In this document: positions 44,101-51,673 of the stretch, piece by piece
Numbering within the stretch: position 1 is the first letter of the stretch
How the letters are laid out: every line of letters starts with the position of its first letter
Assembly: GCA_003223875.1 (NCBI GenBank)
Contig: QHWY01000090.1
Location: forward strand, 1-64,000
From: Acidobacteriota bacterium
Lineage (GTDB): Bacteria; Acidobacteriota; Terriglobia; 20CM-2-55-15
Reading direction: 5' to 3'
Length of the DNA: 64,000 nt
Notes under the pieces: generated by a model
The model's database searches: none
What the model saw: the letters and a program-made list of their open reading frames with translations, nothing else
Told to the model about the DNA's origin: nothing
Made by a program: the position numbers and the translations under genes

Positions 44101-44819
44101 CGAACTTTTACTCCTACGTCTCTCCGGGCCTGCCATTAAACAATTACAACTATATTGCTTCCATGCCGCGGTGCGCGGCAGGGGCCCGGCTTACAAGCGC
44201 CTGCTACGATCCTTATGCCGAATACGGCCGCGGCATGCTGGATGTGCCGCATCGCGTAATTCTGGCTCCGATTGTCGAGCTTCCCTTCGGCCAGAATCGG
44301 AAATGGGCGAACGCGAGTAAAGCCGCCGACTGGGTGATCGGCGGTTGGTCCATCTCGGCGATTGTGAACCTCCAGAGCGGCTTTCCAATGAACGTTCAGC
44401 AAACCGATAATACTAATTTGCTCGGTGGCGCTCAGCGTCCCAATCTTTCGGGACAAAATTTGGCCACTCTCGGCAATTATGAAGACCGGTTGGCTTCTGC
44501 GGACCATCCAACGGCAACCTGGATCAGCGCCGCCGGCTTTAGTCCCGCGCTGGCAAACAGTTTCGGGACAGCGCCGCGCACTATTACCGCAGTCCGCTCG
44601 CCAACGCAGAAGAATGTTGATGCGTCATTTATGAAGAACTTCAGACTGGGCGAGAGCAAAACGGCTCAAGTGAAGGTCGAAATGCTGAACCTGTTCAACC
44701 GTGTCAACGTGCAAGCTGACTTGAACGCAAACACGCTCGGCAACCCGAACTTCGGCCAGATCAATAATCAGGCCGGATTTATGCGGATCACTCAAGTCAT
44801 GTTCCGGTATTCGTTCTAA
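41193..44819 (+). CDS. Oar-like TonB-dependent outer-membrane receptor
   Basis: 1208 residues. Signal peptide to about residue 22 (SFGQG), then a carboxypeptidase-regulatory-like domain (LRGSARDAGGGVAPGVEV ... YSFAALDPGSYRL) at about 28-105. A plug-type region has LPAPGRNAFMIGVTVPTV and NYTLDGVPITDL, and the barrel ends ITQVMFRYSF. CGCGGAGG lies upstream of the ATG. It overlaps the convergent flavoprotein gene by 4 bp. The plug motif PAPGRN deviates from the PLNGRN of the other three receptors, suggesting a separate subfamily. Confidence 0.93.
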   Translation: MTFETKLTFIVLLAASVHSFGQGFQGGLRGSARDAGGGVAPGVEVTLTNEATSLARTTATNDAGEYSFAALDPGSYRLHASLAGFKAVDQTGIRIGTQQFVTLDLKLEVGAVAETVAVTAEVPLVETSNASTGTVLDTLSLQTLPAPGRNAFMIGVTVPTVIPSGDTQFNRQQDQTNASLLSLGGGTRRGNNYTLDGVPITDLRNRATANPTIESLEDVKVQVHTYDAEMGRTGGGVFNTTLRTGSNGFHGTGFFQTRPIWAEENNFFSQKAGIPKPNNPYYLFGGGFGGPIIKNRTFFWFAAEDYHDIQTRNISVIFPTLAERAGDFSALTDAQGRPVIIYDPLTSRTVNGAIVRDPFPGNRIANRINPVAAAMLKYLPLPDKNIDNGGTNYTRTALINNRFQQEYTIKIEHKVTDKVSVSGFYLYNRTNEPDADYFEPGLNGPNRFADPNDYLLKRRPQIIAVNSTSTLSSSSVLALRFGWTRFPDNNTMTANFDPATLGFSPTFLSQVSLKKFPDVRIRGYDQSTLPATPVTMGANDPTQINWKSMTFNGSYSKFIGTHTFKMGADFRKMVLDTYIPGPGSGFFDFEKDWTSANGGTSDVLSGNPFAAFLLGFPSGLSSRQSTLPISTPLNLYTHYYGGYWQDDWRITPKLTLNYGLRVEHEDGLREQHNNFSVGFDPKAPSTLSNVTIPADPIAGTAARQVTGGLIYAGVGGNKMSQGNPPSVKWSPRLGGAYSFTSQTVLRGGYGIFWAPYNYPIPNTTNSNYGQVGFTQNTVSVPQTTLIPTVRLDNPFPNGVVQPTGSRLGALTGVGTTISFVDQNRKAPRVEQYSVDIQRQLPDNMAISIGYVGARSEHLGLGGSADTPVNINQVDPKYLSLGAALTQQVANPFFGRPEFGNSNLGSSPTIARNQLLRPYPQFLNINARQVTEGLSRYNAGVIEWTKRLSHGWGGRASYTYSVLTDNQVGETNFYSYVSPGLPLNNYNYIASMPRCAAGARLTSACYDPYAEYGRGMLDVPHRVILAPIVELPFGQNRKWANASKAADWVIGGWSISAIVNLQSGFPMNVQQTDNTNLLGGAQRPNLSGQNLATLGNYEDRLASADHPTATWISAAGFSPALANSFGTAPRTITAVRSPTQKNVDASFMKNFRLGESKTAQVKVEMLNLFNRVNVQADLNANTLGNPNFGQINNQAGFMRITQVMFRYSF

Positions 44820-46003
44820 ATGACGGCGAGATTCCGGTTTTTCCGCATCGCCGCGAAAAGTTGGATATGTTGATCGACGACTTCTTGGCGGGCTCCCTCG
44901 TTCGGTTCCAATGTCCAGACGCCACGCTCCGAGGTGCCCCCTAAAGCGATACCATCGGTTCGGGGCATCATGTGAATTCCGATATTGCCTCTCAGGGCAA
45001 GGTTACGAGTATCGCTTCCGGTCTGATAGTTGATTTCCGGTTGAGGTACAAAATGCGTGAGCTGACCCTTCAGGGGTATTAATTCCTCGTCACCAAATAA
45101 CATTCGCGAGCCAAGTCCTGTGCAATTGATGATTACCGATTGCGGCAGAGACATAAGGTCTCGCGGTGTATCGAACTTGCGAATGTTAATTCGCCCTCCA
45201 AAGGAAAGGAAGTCTCGAACAAGCGCGTCGAGATATATCGACGGCTCGATGCGAATGACAGGCCGGCGAATTGCGTATTTCGTGGGAAAGGGATGCTCGC
45301 CCGGCCCGAATCGGACACCTCCAGTCCGCAGTTCAGCGGGAAGCAGGTCGCCCGTCTCCGCCGGCCCCTCTTCTGGTTCATCCGTCAGGTTGTAGTTCGA
45401 AATCCACGAAACCCCGTAATGAGGACCGGCGAGCAATTGAAGTTGTCTGTAGGCGATCCGCGCTGCGCGTCTGAACTGTTCGGTCCATTCCGACGTACGC
45501 CGCGCATTTTCGATGAGGCCCGACGTTGGTGTGAAGCCGGCCAGCGACATATTCGATGTCGTATCGGGAGGCACCGACATCGCGTAGATCGTTACGTCAA
45601 ATCCGCGACGCTGCAACTGGCGTGCGCCCGTCAAACCAACAACTCCGCAACCAATGACTGCTGCGCGCCGCTGGTCATGCTCGGTTGCGGCTTCCGCCGC
45701 CATGTATCCGGTTCCCCAGGACAGCGACATGCCAGCACCCCCGTGTCCGTAATTGTGAACCAGGAGTTTCTCGTCGAGCTTCTCCGCTCGAAGGACAAAA
45801 CCGGAATCCCGGTGCGGACGAAGTCCAACAGTTGTGCGGATTACCCGGTCCCAAGATGCTTCGACCGGAGGCAGTCTTACTGAGGAACGCGCATCGGCGG
45901 GGAATGTTGAAGTCTTTCGCGCGACCCGGCTTGTCGCGCATCCGCCAAATCCGAGCGACAGCAGCGCAGCGCTTCCGCTTTTTAACAGCGTCCGTCGATC
46001 CAT
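44816..46003 (-). CDS. Exported FAD-dependent D-amino-acid-oxidase-like oxidoreductase
   Basis: 395 residues. The leader MDRRTLLKSGSAALLSLGFG has a double arginine and ends in GGC, so it is a Tat substrate and possibly a lipoprotein. The dinucleotide-binding motif is AAVIGCGVVGLTGARQLQRR at about 118. Other family features are LAGFTPTSG, YLDALVRDFLSFGG, VIINCTGLGSR and PLKGQLTHFVPQPE, with a C-terminal IHMMPRTDGIALGGT. An N-terminal GHGGAGMSLSWGTG block, usually found near the C-terminus of DAO proteins, comes before the Rossmann motif. That is a permuted arrangement worth noting. The substrate is unknown. Confidence 0.82.
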   Translation of the reverse strand: MDRRTLLKSGSAALLSLGFGGCATSRVARKTSTFPADARSSVRLPPVEASWDRVIRTTVGLRPHRDSGFVLRAEKLDEKLLVHNYGHGGAGMSLSWGTGYMAAEAATEHDQRRAAVIGCGVVGLTGARQLQRRGFDVTIYAMSVPPDTTSNMSLAGFTPTSGLIENARRTSEWTEQFRRAARIAYRQLQLLAGPHYGVSWISNYNLTDEPEEGPAETGDLLPAELRTGGVRFGPGEHPFPTKYAIRRPVIRIEPSIYLDALVRDFLSFGGRINIRKFDTPRDLMSLPQSVIINCTGLGSRMLFGDEELIPLKGQLTHFVPQPEINYQTGSDTRNLALRGNIGIHMMPRTDGIALGGTSERGVWTLEPNEGARQEVVDQHIQLFAAMRKNRNLAVI

Positions 46004-46030
46004 AAGATCGTATCTATTGGAAATTGTAGG

Positions 46031-46085
46031 TTGGAAATTGCTTCATTTTTTCATCCGAAAAAATTTCCAATGAAGCAACTTCCAA
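46031..46085. repeat. AT-rich 17-bp inverted repeat
   Basis: Arms TTGGAAATTGCTTCATT (46031-46047) and AATGAAGCAACTTCCAA (46069-46085) pair at 16 of 17 positions around a 21-base loop. TTGGAAATTG is also present just upstream, and ATTGGAATTTACAAT just downstream, making a wider mirror. It is far more AT-rich than its surroundings. It lies upstream of the flavoprotein gene and may be a regulatory or mobile-element remnant. Confidence 0.7.
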
Positions 46086-46149
46086 TATTGGAATTTACAA
46101 TACAATGAACCTCACCTTAAATGACAATTAAGAAGGCCTCAAACTTCCT

Positions 46150-46347
46150 TTGGCTCCTCTGCTGCATCGATCGCCTGAAGACCGCTATCAGGGTGCAAGA
46201 AAGAGTGGAGCTTCGATAGAACTTTTAGTCAAGAATGGCGATCGTTACCGGACCGTGCGGATGGATTACCACGACGGATTAAGGTACCCGCATTTGGAAC
46301 GTACGGGCGCCGTGGCGCTCCTCGATCAAATCCTTGCGCCTCGCTAG
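46150..46347 (+). pseudogene. C-terminal fragment of a larger protein (possibly an M61-type peptidase)
   Basis: 65 codons from TTG. The last 45 residues read naturally (SGASIELLVKNGDRYRTV, then DYHDGLRYPHLERT and LLDQILAPR). The pattern LxKNGDRxRTVxxDYHxGxRYPxLER recalls the extreme C-terminus of PDZ-containing M61 glycyl aminopeptidases, from memory only. The first 20 codons are not convincing. Probably a gene tail left by a rearrangement. It converges with DUF4159 copy 3, overlapping by 4 bp. Confidence 0.4.
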
Positions 46348-47084
46348 TGACTCATCGCGTAAATGAGGTAATCGATTCCGATCCGGATGGAGCGAGCGCT
46401 GTCCTTGAGCGGCTTGTCCCCCTGGTCAAGGTATTTCCAGAAATCGCCGAGGTCGTTGTTGTAATTCGCGATGATCTGTAGCCTGCCGTGCTCGTCCGAC
46501 ATGCCCCAGAATTCCGGAACGAACGCGCCGTATGGCGGCGTCAAGTTCAATGTATCGATATCGTAAAAAGTGTGGAAGATCGGATGCGTAACATCGAGCC
46601 GCACAAGATCGCGCTCTGGAAGCGCTCGCTTCAAATAGTAACGCAGAACTTCTAACTCGTTCGGCCCACCGAGATACGCGCCTGTACGAAAATCATCCGC
46701 CATGATGAAGCCGCCGCGGCGGATGTATTCCCCGAGATTTGCGATCTCTTTCTCATTGAGCGTTAAAAAGCCGGGTTCCGACAAATAAAGAAACGGGTAT
46801 TTGAAAACGTCGGGACTGTCGAGGCGCACGATCTTATAGGAGTCCGGAGTCACTCGCACGCCCGTCAGCTCGTGCAATATCCCGATGAAGAACTCATCCG
46901 AGGCAGGGAAGTCATGCTTCCACGGCGGCATGTCCGGCCAGTATTGCGGCCAATACATCCAAGACTCTCGATTGCTGCACGCGAGCCGCGCAAACACAAA
47001 CTCCGGCGCAGGCTCGAACCAATCGGAAATCGCCGGCTGGACGAGGATTCCCAGGAATGCCAGGAGCATCATTAGCCTTTTCAC
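46344..47084 (-). CDS. DUF4159 domain secreted protein, copy 3
   Basis: 246 residues from the GTG at 47084, which begins a signal peptide (VKRLMMLLAFLGILVQPAIS); the frame is open further upstream but overlaps the permease gene. The domain has EFVFARLACSNRESWMYW, PWKHDFPASDEFF, FKYPFLYLSEPGFLTL, YIRRGGFIMADDFRTGAYL and HPIFHTFYDIDTLNLTPPYG. It is the same length as copy 2 and clearly its closest relative here. It follows the metal permease by 35 bp on the same strand, so it may be read with the metal uptake genes. Confidence 0.88.
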   Translation of the reverse strand: MKRLMMLLAFLGILVQPAISDWFEPAPEFVFARLACSNRESWMYWPQYWPDMPPWKHDFPASDEFFIGILHELTGVRVTPDSYKIVRLDSPDVFKYPFLYLSEPGFLTLNEKEIANLGEYIRRGGFIMADDFRTGAYLGGPNELEVLRYYLKRALPERDLVRLDVTHPIFHTFYDIDTLNLTPPYGAFVPEFWGMSDEHGRLQIIANYNNDLGDFWKYLDQGDKPLKDSARSIRIGIDYLIYAMSH

Positions 47085-47119
47085 AACCACCGCACCACCT
47101 GGAAGATTATCATGTCTGG

Positions 47120-48010
47120 TTATCTTGTCCTTCCGTGAACATGATCCGCCTGATCCATTTGATGCGCTCTGGCGGGGATTTCCCGATGGATCAGGGGACG
47201 CATGGCAGCCATGATGATCAGAACGATACCAAAAGTGCATACGATCGTGGCTCCCGTTGGCAAATCGAGCTTTAACGAGAGATAGATTCCCAATGCGGAT
47301 ACGACTGTGCCCATCGACCAGCCAATAGCAAGCCGGCGGCCGATAGTATCGGCATACAACATCGCGGCGACGGACGGCACGATGAGATAGCAAAACACCA
47401 AAAGGACACCCGCAATAGCCACGGACGAAGTCACGACGAATCCGAACGAAGCGTAAAAGAAAAAATCCCAGACCTTAATCGGGATTCCTTCAGCTTCGGC
47501 CTTCCGAGGATCCAGTGAAATCGCAAGGAACTTGTGCCGGAAGATATAGTGGAATGCCCCGATCGCCCCATAGAGAATAGCGGTTTTGCCGACTTCCGGC
47601 CACGATACCGCCAGAATGTTGCCGACGAGCATGTCCTTGAGGTGCTCACTCTCGGAAGTTGCTTTGCTCATCGCGAGGATCGCCCCCGCCGACGCTACCG
47701 CATAGCAAATGCCAATAATCGCCTCCTGGGGAATACGCGCGTGCCGCGCACGAATAGTTGAAAACACCAGGGCACCGAGGAAAGTAAACGCCAGGCTGAT
47801 CCAATAAGTAATAGGAGCGTGCGGATCGCCGCCGGTAATCGGCATCAGAATAGCGATCGTCGCGCCGAGCGCGGCAATCTGTGCCAGGGAAAGGTCAACG
47901 AAAATCACACCACGTTCGACGACATGAACTCCGAGATAGGCATGAATACCGGTGAGTATCAGGCTGGCGACGAAAGGGGCCGCTAGAAATACGAGTACGG
48001 ATGTGTCCAT
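47120..48010 (-). CDS. Metal ABC transporter permease (ZnuB/MntB type)
   Basis: 296 residues with about eight hydrophobic segments. The ABC-3 family signature is seen in GIHAYLGVHVVERGVIFVDL, SLAQIAALGATIA and the C-terminal GVLLVFCYLIVPSVAAMLYA. It forms the membrane channel of a zinc or manganese importer. The binding-protein gene lies 9 bp upstream. No gene for the ATP-binding subunit is present on either side, so ATPase must come from elsewhere. The C-terminal tail has histidines (HREIPARAHQMDQADHVHGR). Confidence 0.92.
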   Translation of the reverse strand: MDTSVLVFLAAPFVASLILTGIHAYLGVHVVERGVIFVDLSLAQIAALGATIAILMPITGGDPHAPITYWISLAFTFLGALVFSTIRARHARIPQEAIIGICYAVASAGAILAMSKATSESEHLKDMLVGNILAVSWPEVGKTAILYGAIGAFHYIFRHKFLAISLDPRKAEAEGIPIKVWDFFFYASFGFVVTSSVAIAGVLLVFCYLIVPSVAAMLYADTIGRRLAIGWSMGTVVSALGIYLSLKLDLPTGATIVCTFGIVLIIMAAMRPLIHREIPARAHQMDQADHVHGRTR

Positions 48011-48019
48011 GGCATGCCC

Positions 48020-48949
48020 TTAATTCTCGCGGATTTTTTTGATTGCGTTGATTAACAGGTTGAGATCGTAATCAAAGAGCTTGAAATAATCGGACGCTTC
48101 CTTGACTCCTCCGACCGACGGAGGCATGACCAGCACCTCCGCACCGGTGGCGCGGCCGATCGAGTTCGGTGTCTTCAGGTCGAAGTAGGGCTCAACCAAT
48201 ACGACCTTGACGTTCGCCTTCTTCATTTCGTTGATCAGGTCCAAGGTGTGCTGGGGCGTGGGCGGGATCCCCGGCTTCGGCTCAACATAACCCACCACGT
48301 CGAGCCCGAACCGTTCGGCGAAGTTCGGAAAAGAACGATGATATGTGACCACTTTGGTGCCTTTGTAAGGCGCCATCATGGCGCCCCACCGCTTTTCGGC
48401 ATCGCTCAGCCGATTCAGAAAGTCATTGAGGCGCGGCTCGAAAAAAGCGCCCTCATTAGGCCTAAAACGCGAGAGCCGGTCGAAGATCTCACGAGCGATG
48501 ATCTTGCCGTTCTCCGGGTCTAACCAATAATGAGGGTTGCCGAGAGGATGAACATCGCCTTCTGCCCGCGTGATCTGACCTTGCGGGATTTCGAGAATTC
48601 GGGCCTGAAGCGAGGCATCAAGATAGCCATCAGCACCAACTTGAACCTTCGAGTTCCGGCTCTGCTGAATCAAAGGAGGCAGCCAACCGATCTCGAGCTC
48701 CCGGCCCACAAGAATTAGCAGATCGGCCTTTTGCAGCTTGAGAATGAAACTCGGCTTCGCTTCCACAAAGTGGGGATCCTGATATCCTTTTGCGATCGAA
48801 TCCACGGTGATGTGATCACCACCGACCTCGCGTGCTATGGCTGCAAGATCCTCGGTGGTCGTGACAACGTTCAGTTTGCCCTGAGCGTTTACCGAGAAGT
48901 TTGAGGCGAATACCGCAATGAATACGGCCAGACAGATTTTGTTCGTCAT
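48020..48949 (-). CDS. Metal ABC transporter substrate-binding protein (ZnuA type)
   Basis: 309 residues from ATG 48949, the first start that does not overlap the porin gene and that opens a signal peptide (TNKICLAVFIAVFASNFSV). Cluster A-I motifs are VVTTTEDLAAIAREVGGD, DPHFVEAKPSFI, the HPLGNPHYWLDP segment with metal-binding histidines, VVTYHRSFPNFAERFG and the glutamate region VVLVEPYFD. There is no long His-rich loop. Zinc or manganese is likely; the metal cannot be fixed from sequence. Confidence 0.92.
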   Translation of the reverse strand: MTNKICLAVFIAVFASNFSVNAQGKLNVVTTTEDLAAIAREVGGDHITVDSIAKGYQDPHFVEAKPSFILKLQKADLLILVGRELEIGWLPPLIQQSRNSKVQVGADGYLDASLQARILEIPQGQITRAEGDVHPLGNPHYWLDPENGKIIAREIFDRLSRFRPNEGAFFEPRLNDFLNRLSDAEKRWGAMMAPYKGTKVVTYHRSFPNFAERFGLDVVGYVEPKPGIPPTPQHTLDLINEMKKANVKVVLVEPYFDLKTPNSIGRATGAEVLVMPPSVGGVKEASDYFKLFDYDLNLLINAIKKIREN

Positions 48950-48959
48950 TCTTACTACC

Positions 48960-50282
48960 CTAAAATGGATGCGCGCCGTGCGCCCCAATCGAAAACTGGA
49001 ACTGCATTAAGAACTCGTTGGCCGTCGGTCCGGTTGCATATTGTGTGCGGCGATATTGACCGCGGACCTGGCTGAACTCGCTTGGCCAGTATGTCAGAAC
49101 TGCCGACTGGCCTTTGTCTGTCAGCGACGCCTCGTCGGCGCGCTTCGACCGATCATAACGTATGCCCGCGAACCATCGCCGCGCAAACTGGTAATCACCC
49201 GAGAAGTAATAGCCTAGCGCGTTTTGTACTCCGTTGGGCTGTCCACGCCTGCTCCAGATGAACTCGGAACGTCCGACAAACGAATGGTAAATCGCGCGCC
49301 TTAGCGGACGCCATCGAACAGTAGCGTCTGCCCCATACAAAGCGGTTCTGAATCGTCCAAGATCGGAATTATTAACAATACCCGAACCGTTATGCCCTCG
49401 AGAGTATGAAACACCGATATCGATGTTAGTGCTCTCGGTGATGTCCTGATAGCCGCGCAAATGCCCAACGTAGCTTAAATCGCCTCGCTTCGACGCCGTG
49501 AAAAGATCGTTGGAATCTCCTCGGAAAACTTGTCCCGTCGCCTCAAGAAAGATCCAGGGATTCGGGATTAATCTCGCAGCGGAAAACCCCGCATCATTGA
49601 TGCCGTCTTCACCGCCCACTAGATTCGATATCACGAGCGGACGGTCCGTCCACGGCAGCACGTGATTGTGAAGTGTGTTGACCTTGCCAAAAGCGGCGCG
49701 CATCTTTCCGGCTCTCACGAGCAGCCCGCCGGGAATCGCAGGGAAGGTAAGATAACCCTCCTCGAGATTCACGCCTTGCTCGCCGAATGAGAAAAAGAAG
49801 TCCGCGCGTGCGTACGGATCGACAATGGCCTGGAACGAAGCCTCCGATTCATGCATCGTCAAGGCCGGGTCCGGATTAACGTTGTTAGACCCGGCCGCCC
49901 CTGCCGCGCCCAGAAAGTCACCGATGACGGCGATGTCGGGATTGAAAATCTTCGATCCGGCTGTCGCGCCGCCATAGACCGGCAACTGACCAGCCGGCCC
50001 GCCCGCTCCCTGCGCGCCGGCCGGGACGTCGGCTGTTTGCGGCGGGGCTGGAGCCGTAGCAGGAGTTTGCGCCGTGGGCGCCGGTTGCGCTGGTTGCGTT
50101 TGACCCTGAAGAGCTTCGAATTGCCTTTCGAGCGCCTGCAGACGTTTATCGTATTCCGCCTTCAAAGCATCGATCTGTGCCCTCAACGCGTTAATCTCTG
50201 CAACCGTCGGAGTTTGGGCGAAACCCTCCGAACCGGGCGGCATGGCAAAAACCAATAGCAGTGCAAGAACATGCGGCTTCAT
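48960..50282 (-). CDS. Outer-membrane porin-like protein with N-terminal coiled coil
   Basis: 440 residues: signal peptide, a coiled-coil at about 28-60 (EINALRAQIDALKAEYDKRL), a Pro/Ala/Gln-rich linker (about 60-95) and a beta-barrel with alternating strands (DPYARADFFFSFGEQGVNLE, WPSEFSQVRGQYRRTQYA). The final residues QFQFSIGAHGAHPF end in phenylalanine, the outer-membrane insertion signal. It lies 10 bp upstream of the metal-binding protein gene. A coiled coil before a barrel suggests a trimeric porin that could admit the metal to the periplasm. Confidence 0.8.
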   Translation of the reverse strand: MKPHVLALLLVFAMPPGSEGFAQTPTVAEINALRAQIDALKAEYDKRLQALERQFEALQGQTQPAQPAPTAQTPATAPAPPQTADVPAGAQGAGGPAGQLPVYGGATAGSKIFNPDIAVIGDFLGAAGAAGSNNVNPDPALTMHESEASFQAIVDPYARADFFFSFGEQGVNLEEGYLTFPAIPGGLLVRAGKMRAAFGKVNTLHNHVLPWTDRPLVISNLVGGEDGINDAGFSAARLIPNPWIFLEATGQVFRGDSNDLFTASKRGDLSYVGHLRGYQDITESTNIDIGVSYSRGHNGSGIVNNSDLGRFRTALYGADATVRWRPLRRAIYHSFVGRSEFIWSRRGQPNGVQNALGYYFSGDYQFARRWFAGIRYDRSKRADEASLTDKGQSAVLTYWPSEFSQVRGQYRRTQYATGPTANEFLMQFQFSIGAHGAHPF

Positions 50283-50329
50283 AAAAATCCATCTCCTTCG
50301 CAGTGGATTTGAGGCGTGGTTCGAACGTG

Positions 50330-50629
50330 CTACACAGTGAAAGAGGTGGACCTTGGAGGGGCACGGCTCGAAAAGCTTACAAAGAAGGTTTCGAGCTCAC
50401 AAACCGGATTGTCGGCGGACCAGTCCTGTTCGCTCAGCACAGGAGAGGCGGGACCTTGCGCAACGAGACCGAGCGCGCTAGGCAAGTGCCTCACATGGCA
50501 CAACTGACATCCTTGGTCGCTCCAGTCGTTGTGCCAGTGCAGCACTGTGGACCACATAGCAGACACCAACAGAATTGCCGCGATCAAGGCACCATACGAT
50601 CGTTGCGTGACCCAACGGCGCTTTGACAT
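50330..50629 (-). CDS. Small membrane/secreted protein with a CxxC motif
   Basis: 99 residues from the ATG at 50629; a start nine bases earlier is also possible. A single hydrophobic segment (YGALIAAILLVSAMW) is followed by HWHNDWSDQGCQLCHVRHLP, which contains CxxCH with several histidines. This could bind metal or, less likely, heme. The spacing to the porin gene is 47 bp and it is in the same direction, so it probably opens the metal uptake operon. This resembles small DUF2946-like proteins near metal transporters, but I cannot confirm the family. Confidence 0.65.
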   Translation of the reverse strand: MSKRRWVTQRSYGALIAAILLVSAMWSTVLHWHNDWSDQGCQLCHVRHLPSALGLVAQGPASPVLSEQDWSADNPVCELETFFVSFSSRAPPRSTSFTV

Positions 50630-50711
50630 GAGCCCCAATCATAGTCTCCGGACCAAGGGACAACAAGAGGAACCGTTGCTGGGTACTGGGCTACTTTGGG
50701 ATCGGCCGTCC

Positions 50712-50846
50712 AAAACTCCCCTCCTAAGTTAGGAGGGGCGCCGAGCGCAGCGAGGCGGGGTGGTTCCTAAGGACCAATGTTTGCAGTCGGCATTCGGAAC
50801 CACCCCGGCGCTTCGCGCCCCCCTCCTAACTTAGGAGGGGAGTTTT
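50712..50846. repeat. Class B-related composite palindromic element, variant ends
   Basis: Ends AAAACTCCCCTCCTAAG and its exact mirror, each with an inner CCCCTCCTAAGTTAGGAGGGG-type hairpin, so the loop differs from class B (AAGTT against TGC/GCA). The middle GGGGTGGTTC and GAACCACCCC pair likewise. It sits between the metal operon and the two-component genes. The architecture is that of class B, but the stem sequences are changed in concert. Confidence 0.85.
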
Positions 50847-50881
50847 GATCCTTTACTTCGAAATAGCCCACTACCGCGTGG

Positions 50882-51673
50882 TCAGAGCCTCAGGAGTTGA
50901 TCGCGGAGGAGGCGAGACTGCAGGCGGCTGACGGGGAATTCCTGATTGTCGTTGAGAACGACCGTGAACAATCCGCCTGGCATCCGAATAATGCGCCGGA
51001 TCGTGTCGACGTTGATGATGGCACCACGGCTCAGGCGCATGAACCGGGTAGCATCGAGGCGGACGGCAAGATCGCGCAGCCGATAGGCAATAGTATGAGT
51101 CTCGTTGGTTCCCGTGCGCAGGTGAAGAATTTCGCCGTCGGCGACGATGGAAACAATTTGTGAAACAGGGACAAGGACGATTTCGTCATGCCGGCGAACC
51201 GGAATCCGTTCTAGCAAAGGCCGGACTCCTGCGGCTTCGTAGTCGGATACGGCTGCGCGAACACGTTCCGCAGCTTCAGATTTGTATTCCTCGTGCTCCA
51301 AACGTTCCCGCGCCCGATCGATGGTTTGGCGTAAGCGCGCGCTCTCGACCGGTTTCAAAATGTAATCGACGGCGTTCACCTCGAACGCGCGAACGGCATA
51401 TTCGTCGTACGCGGTAACAAATGCCACCAGAGGCATTCGGTTTTTCTTCAGGAGCCGGACGACGCCAAGGCCGTCGACCTCGGGCATCTGGAGGTCGAGC
51501 AGAGCCAGATCGGGCTGTTTGGATTCGATAAGTGTGACCGCTTCCATTCCATTCACCGCTTCCCCGAGAAGGTCCACATCACCGAACCTGCCAAGAATGG
51601 CCGCGAGGAACGAGCGCGCCGGGCGTTCATCATCGGCGATGACGACTCGCAACTTGTCGGCAGACCGGCTCAT
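50882..51673 (-). CDS. LytTR-family response regulator
   Basis: 263 residues. The receiver domain (8-125) has the acidic pair Asp14-Asp15, phosphoacceptor Asp60 (ALLDLQMPEVDG) and YILKPVE lysine. The LytTR DNA-binding domain (about 165-262) has RIPVRRHDEIVLVPVSQIV and FMRLSRGAIINVDTIRRI. Its ATG overlaps the kinase stop by 4 bp. With the kinase it forms a LytS/LytR-type pair; targets are unknown. Confidence 0.93.
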   Translation of the reverse strand: MSRSADKLRVVIADDERPARSFLAAILGRFGDVDLLGEAVNGMEAVTLIESKQPDLALLDLQMPEVDGLGVVRLLKKNRMPLVAFVTAYDEYAVRAFEVNAVDYILKPVESARLRQTIDRARERLEHEEYKSEAAERVRAAVSDYEAAGVRPLLERIPVRRHDEIVLVPVSQIVSIVADGEILHLRTGTNETHTIAYRLRDLAVRLDATRFMRLSRGAIINVDTIRRIIRMPGGLFTVVLNDNQEFPVSRLQSRLLRDQLLRL

